From an uncultured Gammaproteobacteria bacterium (GTDB lineage Bacteria; Pseudomonadota; Gammaproteobacteria; Pseudomonadales; Azotimanducaceae): a stretch of 55,859 bases of DNA. Of the stretch, positions 18,702-26,995 are shown in pieces; the stretch's first letter is position 1; every line of letters begins with the position of its first letter. The stretch covers positions 1 through 55,859 of the forward strand of contig CAJXBG010000013.1 in assembly GCA_913050215.1 (NCBI GenBank). Direction: 5' to 3'. Both the position numbers and the translations under genes were made by a program. The notes beneath the pieces were generated by a model that was not told where the DNA came from, did not search any database, and worked only from the letters and a program-made list of their open reading frames with translations.

Positions 18702-20216
18702 CTAATGGTCAGGGAAGCCGTCCTTAAAGCTACTAGAATTAATGTTGTCGAGCGGAAAGATCGGACGCCGTACGTTTCTGAAGGTCAGTTGATCGTAGTC
18801 CGAAGTACAAACTCCCACGCCGGCACATTCGATAATTTTCTTTGCGATAGGCATAAAAGTAGCGCGATAGTGAATTCTGCTTTTCAGCATTAGATACTTT
18901 TTAGCCATTGGATCTATCCCTAGACTGGAAAAACAGCCTAGGTCATAGGGTTCAATATGTCGGGAAATCACCGCAATCAGAACATTGCCTGTGTCAAGCA
19001 ATACCGTGTGGCCCATATTCATTTTTGACCCTGTGCCCATCGGTCCGGTAATTGTGTAACGTCCATCGGAGATAAGCTTCACCCGGCCGGTAACGGTCAG
19101 CGGGGAGCTCTGTACCTCAAGCGCGTCGAGGTGCATTTTACCACCCAGGGATACGGTAACTTCACTGTCGATCCCCGCTTCGATCATTTGTGCTACTGCG
19201 GCCGGATCATAGATGCCATAGGCCGCCACATCTTCAAGCCCTTGCGCGAGTATTTCTCTCAGTACCTCAGTTGTATCCATCGTGCCGCCGGATGCGGTGT
19301 TGTCGTAATGATCGAGTAGTATGACGGGGCCTTCGCCGGGTTCATCAGCGGCGTCAAATGCGCTGCCAACGGAATCAGAGAGTGGCGTTATTTCGTAGAC
19401 GAAGTTCTCTCGTTCTTGCCAGGCCAGTTCAAGCAGCTCGTCACGAATCCGAATCGCTTCCTCTTGGTTATTGTCCGTTGTGACTACGACGCTCAAGCCT
19501 GCGTTAAGAATGTCTGCGTGGGGAAAACCTGTAAACAGTGCAACACAAAGTGCGCCATTTTTTTCATACTCCGCGACTTTCTCCTGAAGCATCTTGTTGG
19601 GGTGATCATCAGTACCCTGCCGCATGACGTGGGGTAGCATGGGACAGTTGCCCCAGGCCATTGTGGGGTTCACTCGGTTGTTCATCGCCTCGATCAACAC
19701 TCGCCCGGCGCGAACACCTGTTTCGAACATGTCGATGTGAGGATAAGTTCTAAACCCTGCAATGACAGTCGAATTGTCAACAATCTCCGGATATAGATTA
19801 GCGTGCATATCTAGCCCAACGCCGATCGGTATACCAGGATTCTCCTCTCTTAATCTTTTGAGCAGGGTACCTTCACCGTCTTCTCGCGTTTCTGTCACCA
19901 TGGCACCGTGAAGTTCAAGCAAAATACCATCGCAGTCCGCCACGGCATGGCAAATGCAATCACTGATGTAGTCGTAGGCTTCATCTGAAACAGGACCGGA
20001 AGGCGGCGCGCCTGCGGCAATTGGCGTGATGATGTCAATGCCGTTCTCCTCGGCCACACTGATCATGCCAGCCATCGTTAAGCCTAGTCCCTTAATCGCG
20101 CGGTATGCATCCGCGTTTTCCGGTGGGTTCGCGCCACTGCCGAAACGTTCAAGTAATGTGGGTACCGGAGAGAAAGTGTTCGTCTCGTGGCTCATCATCG
20201 CGATTAGTAGTTTCAA
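18702..20216 (-). CDS. M81-family metallopeptidase (MlrC-like)
   Basis: A 504-residue protein of the M81/MlrC family, named after the last enzyme of microcystin breakdown; most members act on unknown small peptides. Family motifs are MSHETNTFSPVPT at the N-terminus, ILLELHGAMVTE, GVGLDMHANLYPE and GFRTYPHIDMFETG with the probable zinc ligands. The C-terminal MlrC domain begins near PVILLDHYDNTASGGTMDTT. The start is TTG at 20216, with AGGAG upstream; internal ATG codons at residues 7 and 8 are alternatives. It lies between icd and asnS on the same strand. It is likely a peptide or amide hydrolase used in scavenging; a true role in toxin degradation should not be assumed. Confidence 0.85.
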   Translation of the reverse strand: MKLLIAMMSHETNTFSPVPTLLERFGSGANPPENADAYRAIKGLGLTMAGMISVAEENGIDIITPIAAGAPPSGPVSDEAYDYISDCICHAVADCDGILLELHGAMVTETREDGEGTLLKRLREENPGIPIGVGLDMHANLYPEIVDNSTVIAGFRTYPHIDMFETGVRAGRVLIEAMNNRVNPTMAWGNCPMLPHVMRQGTDDHPNKMLQEKVAEYEKNGALCVALFTGFPHADILNAGLSVVVTTDNNQEEAIRIRDELLELAWQERENFVYEITPLSDSVGSAFDAADEPGEGPVILLDHYDNTASGGTMDTTEVLREILAQGLEDVAAYGIYDPAAVAQMIEAGIDSEVTVSLGGKMHLDALEVQSSPLTVTGRVKLISDGRYTITGPMGTGSKMNMGHTVLLDTGNVLIAVISRHIEPYDLGCFSSLGIDPMAKKYLMLKSRIHYRATFMPIAKKIIECAGVGVCTSDYDQLTFRNVRRPIFPLDNINSSSFKDGFPDH

Positions 20217-20269
20217 AATGTCGCTCCTGTTGGATTAACTTAGTAGAAAAGAAAACGAGTAGAAATTGG

Positions 20270-21667
20270 TTAGAAGTGCGCACTGCCCGGTGTTCGAGGA
20301 AATGGAATCACGTCTCGGATGTTTTCCATACCGGTCACATAATTAAGAATTCTCTCAAAGCCCATGCCGAAGCCAGCATGAGGCACCGTGCCGTACTTTC
20401 GAAGGTCACGATACCACCAGAGTTCTTCACCTATTTCCTGTGGCGCCATCCGTGCATCAAGCACGTCCAGTCGTTCTTCGCGCTGACTGCCGCCGATAAT
20501 CTCTCCAATGCCTGGCGCCAGTACATCCATCGCGGCGACGGTTTTATCATCGTCGTTCACACGCATATAGAATGCTTTGATATCCTTGGGGTAGTTCATG
20601 AGAATCACCGGACGGCCCACGTGTTCCTCTGTGAGATAGCGCTCATGTTCTGATTTCAAATCAAGTCCCCATTCAACTGGGAACTCAAATTTCTTGCCGC
20701 ATGCCTGAAGTATCTTAATTGCGTCGGCGTATTCCATGCGTTCGAATTCGGCATCCACGACGGTGGTCAATCGCTCGATAACTGTTTTATCGATACGCTG
20801 CTGGAAAAACGCCATATCATCCTCGCGTGTCTCTAGCAGCGCTTTGAAGATGTATTTCAACAGGTCTTCCGCCAGATCAGCGTTGTCATTGAGGTCGGCG
20901 AATGCAATTTCAGGCTCGACCATCCAGAACTCTGCCAGATGACGACTTGTGTGCGAGTTCTCAGCCCGAAAGGTTGGCCCGAAGGTGTAGACCTTGGACA
21001 TGGCGAGGCAGTAAGCCTCCACATTCAACTGCCCTGAGACGGTGAGAAACGCTTCGCTGCCGAAGAAATCCTGGTTATAGTCCACAGCTTGATGAGGGTC
21101 CAACGGCAGGTTGGTCATATCGAGTGTACTTACGCGAAATAATTCTCCAGCACCCTCGCAATCGCTTGCGGTGATAAGCGGTGTGTTGATCCAGTGAAAG
21201 TCCCGCTCGAAGAAATAGTTGTGGATTGCATTAGCCAGCGTTGTTCTAACCCGCGTAATAGCACCAAAGGTGTTAGTGCGGGGTCGCAAGTGAGCGACCG
21301 TCCTGAGGTACTCAAAAGTGTGTCGCTTCTTGGCAATGGGGTATGACTCGGGATCATCTACCCAGCCAAGCACTTCAACCGCTGTCGCCTGTATTTCGAC
21401 AGACTGCCCTTTACCCTGTGATTCGACGAGCGTGCCTGTAATGACAACGCCGCAGCCGGTTGAGATTGGAAGCACCATTGTTTCATAGTTCTCGAGGTCG
21501 TTAGGGACGACGGCTTGGATGGTGTCAAAACAGGTTCCGTCGTGAACGGCGATGAAAGAAATACCTGCTTTCGAATCTCGTTTGGACCTGACCCAGCCTT
21601 TTACGGTGACGGTGCTTTCTACTGTGACTTGTCCGGCTAATAACGCGCTGATGGTGTTGTGACTCAT
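20270..21667 (-). CDS. asnS: asparaginyl-tRNA synthetase
   Basis: A 465-residue class IIb aminoacyl-tRNA synthetase charging tRNA-Asn. An N-terminal OB-fold anticodon-binding domain ([19 protein letters not shown]) is followed by the catalytic core. Motif 2 is [20 protein letters not shown], and motif 3 is [15 protein letters not shown], with the Asn-specific ending [15 protein letters not shown]. Length is the same as E. coli AsnS (466). Start ATG at 21667 with a modest GAGA ribosome site. It is transcribed away from a 442-base gene-free gap. Confidence 0.97.
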   Translation of the reverse strand: MSHNTISALLAGQVTVESTVTVKGWVRSKRDSKAGISFIAVHDGTCFDTIQAVVPNDLENYETMVLPISTGCGVVITGTLVESQGKGQSVEIQATAVEVLGWVDDPESYPIAKKRHTFEYLRTVAHLRPRTNTFGAITRVRTTLANAIHNYFFERDFHWINTPLITASDCEGAGELFRVSTLDMTNLPLDPHQAVDYNQDFFGSEAFLTVSGQLNVEAYCLAMSKVYTFGPTFRAENSHTSRHLAEFWMVEPEIAFADLNDNADLAEDLLKYIFKALLETREDDMAFFQQRIDKTVIERLTTVVDAEFERMEYADAIKILQACGKKFEFPVEWGLDLKSEHERYLTEEHVGRPVILMNYPKDIKAFYMRVNDDDKTVAAMDVLAPGIGEIIGGSQREERLDVLDARMAPQEIGEELWWYRDLRKYGTVPHAGFGMGFERILNYVTGMENIRDVIPFPRTPGSAHF

Positions 21668-22109
21668 GAATTTTTCTCTGGCAAATCTTGTGGATTAGAT
21701 GCGGCCTATCATAGCAAACATCTCAGGGGAAAATCGCTTTTGAATCAACGCGCCAACACGGGTGAAAGCGATTTTGATTTGGGTCTGTTTCGCAGCAAAC
21801 ACGGGTTGTTGCGCCGTCGTCTGCCAGGTTTTCGGCCGTCCGGCCTTGCCTTACTGATTTGACTCAGGCAGTCGATAAAAACGTGATAACGATTGCGCAC
21901 AGCGCACAGCGTCAGCAGCACGTCGGCATCATTATTGAATGGTAATATCGAGGACGGAATATTGAGGACAGTGTGTTCTGGCGCGACTCGACGCCATAAA
22001 GGGTTATAGTGACGTGCTGATAACGAGATGATCCTGCCACGCTGGCGTTGAAAGCACAGGTTGGTTATCTTGCTCGGAAGAACAAATCGATTGATAGGGG
22101 AGAGTTACT
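21668..22109. other. 442-base gap without a gene; contains an 11-bp inverted repeat
   Basis: I see no convincing gene here between asnS and the NTF2-fold gene, which point away from each other. A perfect dyad AAAATCGCTTT (21730-21740) and AAAGCGATTTT (21765-21775) flanks a 24-base loop. A poor 67-residue open frame crosses it but shows no family features. The gap should hold promoters of both flanking genes. A small RNA is possible but not shown. Confidence 0.45.
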
Positions 22110-22592
22110 GTGTTGAAAAGTCTGATTTTTATCGAGGTTCTGATTGTGTTGCTTGTCTTGTCATCTCGGGGTTTAGCGGCAGAACCGACGGCGCATGCGG
22201 AGCTCAATCGTTTCTTGGATGGCTTTCATGTCGATGCGTCGAAAGCCAACTTTGATGGCTATTTTAATCGTTTTGCCAGTAATGGCTATTTTCTTGGCAC
22301 CGACGCTTCTGAGCGGTGGTCTGTTTCAGCGTTCAAGCTTTACGCCAAGCCTCACTTCGACAAGGGGCGAGGTTGGACATATTTACCCGTGGAACGGAAC
22401 ATCGAAAGAGAAGGAGATTTCGCCTGGTTTGACGAGCAACTCGACAATGAGAGGCTAGGTCGCTGCCGGGGCACCGGTGTGTTGATAAAAGAGAACGGCG
22501 AATGGAAGGTGTTGCACTACAGCCTGACTTTCCTAATTCCAAACAGTATCGCTGCGGAAGTCGGTGCGCTCACGATGAAAGCGTTGCCTTAG
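22110..22592 (+). CDS. secreted NTF2-fold/SnoaL-like (DUF4440-type) protein
   Basis: A 160-residue protein with a likely Sec signal (LKSLIFIEVLIVLLVLSSRGLAA then EPT). The mature part is an NTF2-like domain: HAELNRFLDGFHVDASKANF, FDGYFNRFASNGYFLGTDASE, then GWTYLPVERNIEREGDFAWF and a C-terminal GTGVLIKENGEWKVLHYSL. This pattern is typical of DUF4440/SnoaL_3 proteins, often found in the periplasm of marine bacteria. The start is GTG at 22110 with GGGGAGAG upstream. No function can be given. It stands alone, next to a 442-base gap. Confidence 0.75.
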   Translation: MLKSLIFIEVLIVLLVLSSRGLAAEPTAHAELNRFLDGFHVDASKANFDGYFNRFASNGYFLGTDASERWSVSAFKLYAKPHFDKGRGWTYLPVERNIEREGDFAWFDEQLDNERLGRCRGTGVLIKENGEWKVLHYSLTFLIPNSIAAEVGALTMKALP

Positions 22593-22626
22593 CGCGCGTT
22601 CGACGCTTTGAGTCGATGTGCCTTTG

Positions 22627-22944
22627 CTAAAATGCGTTAGAGAGTTCTCTGATCAATTTTAGGGCAAGATCATCCGGGGTCCGCGAGTTGGCTCTGTCAA
22701 ATTTAATGTCCAGATAGGGTGAGACAATCTCGGCACTGTCTAGATAAACGTAAACCTTCATATCGATAGTTGGGATGTCTGCGACGAAGTACTTTTCAGC
22801 AAAGCCGTCTTCAAACGCTTTGTCTTGAATGAGGGCCTCTTCAAAGCGCGCATCTGGTATGAGCCTTGATACTTTAGTGCAACAGAGATTCTGGAACGGT
22901 GATGTGCCGAAGGCATCCATCTCTGCTAGTTGCTCCCACGACAT
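22627..22944 (-). CDS. hypothetical protein, 105 aa
   Basis: I do not recognise this gene. It encodes a 105-residue acidic protein with no signal peptide or membrane segment, beginning MSWEQLAEMDAFGTS and containing one CC pair in FQNLCCTKVSRLIPD. The C-terminal half (VYVYLDSAEIVSPYLDIKFD, then LALKLIRELSNAF) suggests an alternating beta and alpha fold. GGAG lies about nine bases upstream of the ATG, which supports translation. It is separated from the cytochrome gene by 154 bases and is convergent with the NTF2-fold gene. Confidence 0.6.
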   Translation of the reverse strand: MSWEQLAEMDAFGTSPFQNLCCTKVSRLIPDARFEEALIQDKAFEDGFAEKYFVADIPTIDMKVYVYLDSAEIVSPYLDIKFDRANSRTPDDLALKLIRELSNAF

Positions 22945-23098
22945 GGGCGTTTCTCCGAAGATGTAAAAAGGTTAGGCGGTGCAGCTAAGGGGCCAGGTTG
23001 TGAATGTTATCACAGGGGCACCTCATCTTCATCGGTGAACGCTATCTGAACTGCGGAATTTCTTCGACTGGATTGTGCTGATGGTGGACAAGGCATTG

Positions 23099-23653
23099 TC
23101 AATTAAGTTCGTTAAACCCATCCGCATTCGGCATGACAACCTTCGGTAGTGTGTGCTTATCCATCACGTCGTCTTTTTTAATGATCTGATTGAGTTCGAG
23201 CACATAGGCTGTAATGGCGTAGGTTTCATCAACAGTTAGAGATTTTTGCTTGTCGTAAGGCATTGCTCGGGCGATGTAGTCATAGAGTGTTGTAGCATAA
23301 GGCCAATAGCTGCCAACGGTCTTGAAGGGGCTATCTGTGCCGATGCTGCCCTTGCCGCCGGCGACCTCATTACCGGGTTGCATACCGCTCATGCCGTGGC
23401 AGCTTGCACACGCTGAAATATAAAGTGTTTTGCCCTCAGCTGCGCTGCCACTGCCATCGGGTAGTGCAAGACCATCCGGTGAAACGATGTTGTCTATGTG
23501 TAAGTTTGGCGTCTGGCCAAGTGCCGGTGTTAAGTGTACGCCGAGGTTGCCCTGATTATTTCCGGCGTGTGCTTGGTTGACGACAAAGGTTACGAGAAGC
23601 GCCAGGCACACGCGTCCAAGATGATTAACAACTAGACAATTACGCGTAAACAT
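23099..23653 (-). CDS. mono-haem c-type cytochrome, SoxD/SorB-like partner
   Basis: A 184-residue exported cytochrome c. A Sec signal ends near AHA at residue 30. The haem site is CASCH (C82, C85, H86), and the likely axial Met131 is in IARAMP. The segment SYWPYATTLYDYIARAMP and the following SLTVDETYAITAYVLELN are typical of cytochromes that accept electrons from SoxC or other sulfite dehydrogenases. I chose the ATG at 23653, which overlaps the molybdoenzyme gene by 14 bases, so translation is coupled. Classical SoxD is about twice as long with two haems; this is the short form, possibly a SorB analogue. Confidence 0.82.
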   Translation of the reverse strand: MFTRNCLVVNHLGRVCLALLVTFVVNQAHAGNNQGNLGVHLTPALGQTPNLHIDNIVSPDGLALPDGSGSAAEGKTLYISACASCHGMSGMQPGNEVAGGKGSIGTDSPFKTVGSYWPYATTLYDYIARAMPYDKQKSLTVDETYAITAYVLELNQIIKKDDVMDKHTLPKVVMPNADGFNELN

Positions 23654-24887
23654 TTTTGACAACTCCTGCTTGAGTGACTTGCCAGCTCTGCGTGCCATTG
23701 TAATGATAGATATTTGACTTTGAATATTTGGCGAGTGCGGCGGCCCGGGTTGGCTGAACGTTGCCTTTATCGTCGGTTGCCCGGCTTTGTAGTACTGCAG
23801 GCTGTCCCTCCCATCGCCAAGGTATCCTGAATCTCATCAGAGACAAGTTACGGTGTTCAGATTGCAGTGCAGCGGTAGCCCAAGAATTGCCGCCATCGGC
23901 ACTGACTTCTACTTGATTGATTCCGCCCGCACCGGACCAGGCGAGACCAGAGACTTCGTATACACCCTTGCGGTTGAGTTTCATTTTTCCTGATGGTGAT
24001 GTGATGAGAGATTTCACGCCCATCTCTAGAGAAAACATGTCGGCTTTTCCGTCAACATGCAGGTCAGAGTATTTGCTAGTCTCATCTTTTGTGTAGGCTG
24101 CCGTTTTTTGGACCTTGATATTCTGGAGCCATTTAACACTGACGTTACCCTCAGATCCGGGTACAAATAGCCGCATAGGGTAACCCTGAGCAGGGCGTAG
24201 CGGTTCACCATTTTGAAAGAGCGCAATCATCACATTTTTAGTTGCTATCTTCATTGGGATGCTTCGGGTCAAACCCGCGGCATCAGCACCTTCGCCGACT
24301 ATCCAATTTGCATTTGAGTTTAATCCGGCTTCATCGAGCAAGTAGTGTAGAGGGACACCTGTCCACTCGGAACAGGAGACCAGTCCGTTTAATTCGCCAA
24401 CGGTTTTGTCGGCAGCCTCAGGGAAAATCACATTGCTATAACTATTCCCCGAGCATTCTAGAAAGTAGGTGTGAGTCTCCATTGGATAAGCCAAGAGATC
24501 TTCATAGCTGAATTGAAGTTTCTTATTTGTCTCACCATAAATTGTTAGGGTGTGGCGCGCCGGGTCAATGTCCGGAATGCCACTATGATGCCGCTCAAAA
24601 TGTAAGCTGTTTGGTGTGATTGTGCCGTTAAGCTTTTCAAGCGGTGTTGAAGATGAACCTGCGCCAGAACCATAAGGGTGAGCGCCAATGTTCACGCGTT
24701 TCAGGCGGGCGTGTTTTGAGGGCGCGCCATATTCATCCATGGGTGCGCCGGATGTCGTCATCCAGTCTTCGGCAGCGCTCACCGGCGCCATGACTGGCAT
24801 CAAAACACCACCGGCGAGTCCGGCACCTGTTGCCTTCAAAAGTCCGCGCCGATTTAGTAACCCGTTGCCCGCAACATGCTCAGTCAT
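23640..24887 (-). CDS. SoxC-like sulfite/sulfane dehydrogenase molybdoenzyme
   Basis: A 415-residue molybdopterin oxidoreductase of the sulfite oxidase family. A Tat signal (NRRGLLKATGAGLAGG) indicates folded export to the periplasm. The Mo-binding Cys145 is in YFLECSGNSYSN, preceded by the HYSGIPDIDP-like HHSGIPDIDPARHTL region. The C-terminal dimerisation domain includes GLAWSGAGGINQVEVSADGG and RFRIPWRWEG. The close fit to SoxC suggests sulfane or sulfite oxidation with electrons passed to the overlapping cytochrome. No soxXA, soxYZ or soxB is in the window, so a stand-alone sulfite dehydrogenase is as likely as a Sox complex part. The start has no strong ribosome site. RdgC lies upstream on the same strand. 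Confidence 0.85.
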   Translation of the reverse strand: MTEHVAGNGLLNRRGLLKATGAGLAGGVLMPVMAPVSAAEDWMTTSGAPMDEYGAPSKHARLKRVNIGAHPYGSGAGSSSTPLEKLNGTITPNSLHFERHHSGIPDIDPARHTLTIYGETNKKLQFSYEDLLAYPMETHTYFLECSGNSYSNVIFPEAADKTVGELNGLVSCSEWTGVPLHYLLDEAGLNSNANWIVGEGADAAGLTRSIPMKIATKNVMIALFQNGEPLRPAQGYPMRLFVPGSEGNVSVKWLQNIKVQKTAAYTKDETSKYSDLHVDGKADMFSLEMGVKSLITSPSGKMKLNRKGVYEVSGLAWSGAGGINQVEVSADGGNSWATAALQSEHRNLSLMRFRIPWRWEGQPAVLQSRATDDKGNVQPTRAAALAKYSKSNIYHYNGTQSWQVTQAGVVKNVYA

Positions 24888-24964
24888 ATCCGTGCTCTCG
24901 CGTATGATTGACAGAACTATACCGTAAATTTTTGGACGGTGGGAATACTTGTCTTTCTTGGGTG

Positions 24965-25873
24965 TTAGCTTGAAAGTGACTGGGTTTCGCCGCCAAGGGC
25001 GGAGAACAGTGCTGGCAGGAATCTCGCAAATTCGAGGGTCATGTTGACAAAGGCAGCATCGAGTCTTGCGATAGGGTTGTCTTCGTCGTTTGCATCATCG
25101 TCACTCGACTCCATTTTAATCTGCCGTAGGATCAGTTCCTTGTCCACAGACAGGGTCAGATCTCCATGCCACCGAATCCCCAATTTTGTGCAGACCTTAC
25201 CGGACTCGATGTGATTCCTGATTTCTTGAGTATCGAGGTCCTGCCTGCGGCAATTTACGCTGCTGCCGTCCTCGGGGTCGACCATGTCGCATTGGTTACC
25301 AAGGTTAAAGTTATCGGGTAATTTTCGCTTCAGGATCCACTGGTTAAAGGTTTCACTGGGGTTTGATTTAACCTGGGGTGGTACAAGATTAAGCGTGCCG
25401 AGAGATTCTCGAAGGCAGTTAATAAACAATTCAGCTTCTGACGCATTCGCCGTATCGATAACCAGCAGATTGTCACTGGGGGAGATGTATCCCAGGATCT
25501 GTTTGGACTTGGCCAGCGCCCGCGGCATCAGTTCGGCCAGCGCTTCATCTTTAATACTCATGCGCTCTTTTGATCTCAGCTTTCTTCCCTCCAATGACTC
25601 TACTCTCTCTACGCGTTCGGCAATCGCCTCGTTGAGGGCGCTCGGGGGAATCACCTTATCTTCCCGACGTGCGCAAAGTAGTATGCAACCTGCAACCTCG
25701 TGGAACAGTGGTGCATCTTCGACACCCGATATCGGTGGCACCCAGCCAAAGCTGGATGGTCTGAAACCAGAGCAAGGTGTAAAAGAGCGCTGTAAAAGCT
25801 GGTCTTGCAGCGAATCGGTGTTTGAATCGAAACTTTGAGTCAGGCGGTATATGGAGGCGTTCTTAAAGAGCAT
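24965..25873 (-). CDS. rdgC: recombination-associated protein RdgC
   Basis: A 302-residue protein like E. coli RdgC (303), a ring-forming DNA-binding protein that limits RecA loading and is linked to replication fork rescue. Family hallmarks are the start MLFKNASIYRLTQ, the SFGWVPPI segment, RREDKVIPPSALNEAI, KSKQILGYISPSDNLLVIDTA and LGIRWHGDLTLSVDKEL. GGGA precedes the ATG at 25873. It is transcribed toward the SoxC-like gene with a 77-base gap and no visible terminator, so some read-through is possible, but no functional link is expected. Confidence 0.95.
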   Translation of the reverse strand: MLFKNASIYRLTQSFDSNTDSLQDQLLQRSFTPCSGFRPSSFGWVPPISGVEDAPLFHEVAGCILLCARREDKVIPPSALNEAIAERVERVESLEGRKLRSKERMSIKDEALAELMPRALAKSKQILGYISPSDNLLVIDTANASEAELFINCLRESLGTLNLVPPQVKSNPSETFNQWILKRKLPDNFNLGNQCDMVDPEDGSSVNCRRQDLDTQEIRNHIESGKVCTKLGIRWHGDLTLSVDKELILRQIKMESSDDDANDEDNPIARLDAAFVNMTLEFARFLPALFSALGGETQSLSS

Positions 25874-26002
25874 GTACTAATCCCAAATTAAGCGTGGTGG
25901 TGCCGTTTGGCATCAACGCGAGATTATACATGTATCAGTCAGAGAGAATCTGCAAATAAATGCCGATTCTCTCGCGTCTGTTTTAAGAACAAGTGTTCTG
26001 TT

Positions 26003-26728
26003 CTATACGCCGAAGGACTCAAGATCATCAGCGCCACCAATGAGTTTTCCGCCGATAAATATTTGAGGTACGGTGGTAGACCCAGCGAGCGCTCTAAGTG
26101 CGGGATGTTCGATATCCTTGCCAAGCACAATTTCGTTATAGTTCATATTACGTGCTGCGAGCACGTCCTTGGCGCGTTGGCAATGCGGGCACCCGGGCCG
26201 ACTGATCACGGCAACACACTCGGGAATGGCAGCATCACTGTTGATATATCTCAGCATGGTTTCTGCATCAGATACCTCAAATGGGTCGCCTTCGACTTCG
26301 GGTTCGATGAACATTTTGTCGACTACCCCGTCTTTAACCAGCATAGAGTAGCGCCAAGATCGTTTGCCAAATCCGAGATCAGTTTTGTCTACAAGCATGC
26401 CCATTTGCTCTGTGAATTCACCATTTCCGTCCGGTATGAGTTTCACGTGATTCAGCGCCTGTTCTTTCTCCCACGCATACATGATAAAGCCGTCATTCAC
26501 AGCGATGCAGATGATGTCATCTATACCCTCAGCGGCAAACTGAGGCGCCAATTGTTCGTAGCGGGGTAGATGTGTTGCAGAGCACGTGGGTGTGAATGCG
26601 CCCGGCAGTGAAAAAACGATCACGGTTTTGCCGGCGAAAATGTCATTGCTTGTTATATTCTTCCAGCCATCGTCTGTTCTCGTTTTGAAGGTGACGTCTG
26701 GTACCCTTTTTGATTCTCTGGTCTGCAT
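26003..26728 (-). CDS. hybrid peroxiredoxin-glutaredoxin (Prx5/Grx fusion)
   Basis: A 241-residue hybrid enzyme that reduces peroxides using glutathione. Residues 1-165 form a Prx5-type peroxiredoxin with peroxidatic Cys49 in PGAFTPTCS. Residues about 170-241 form a glutaredoxin with active site C180-P-H-C183 and the GSH-binding segment TTVPQIFIGGKLIGGADDL. The same architecture is known from Haemophilus and other gammaproteobacteria; the more common Grx motif is CPYC or CPFC, so the CPHC variant is mildly unusual. A perfect AGGAG fixes the ATG at 26728. Cytoplasmic, single-gene unit. Confidence 0.93.
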   Translation of the reverse strand: MQTRESKRVPDVTFKTRTDDGWKNITSNDIFAGKTVIVFSLPGAFTPTCSATHLPRYEQLAPQFAAEGIDDIICIAVNDGFIMYAWEKEQALNHVKLIPDGNGEFTEQMGMLVDKTDLGFGKRSWRYSMLVKDGVVDKMFIEPEVEGDPFEVSDAETMLRYINSDAAIPECVAVISRPGCPHCQRAKDVLAARNMNYNEIVLGKDIEHPALRALAGSTTVPQIFIGGKLIGGADDLESFGV

Positions 26729-26905
26729 TTATTGCTCCTTGTGTCGCGAGTTGTGTCACGACGTGTGTAATAACTCATTGGTGGAGCGAACATTAACGGG
26801 CAAAGAGCAATTGTAAAAACGGATTGTTTTGATCGAATCAATAGGGAATATCGATCGTACTTTTGGCGCAATACCTGCCTCAAGGCGTTTGAGTAAATCC
26901 CGAGT

Positions 26906-26934
26906 AAAAAAAAGCGGAGACAGGATGTCTCCGC
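26906..26934 (-). terminator. rho-independent terminator of amtB
   Basis: A 9-bp stem GCGGAGACA (26914-26922) pairs with TGTCTCCGC (26926-26934) across a 3-base loop. On the minus strand it is followed by eight T (complement of 26906-26913). It lies about 60 bases after the amtB stop. Confidence 0.85.
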
Positions 26935-26995
26935 AAGAGGGGTTCTGTTTTGTGCCGGAAGATTGGAATGCCGGCACGGTGTTTCGTCGGTCTGA

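Noticed and set aside
25284-25838. 184-residue plus-strand open frame
   Set aside because: It is antisense to rdgC and has Ser-rich, featureless composition.
25907-26569. 220-residue plus-strand open frame
   Set aside because: It runs antisense to the peroxiredoxin-glutaredoxin gene, has no family motif or ribosome site, and is explained as a shadow.
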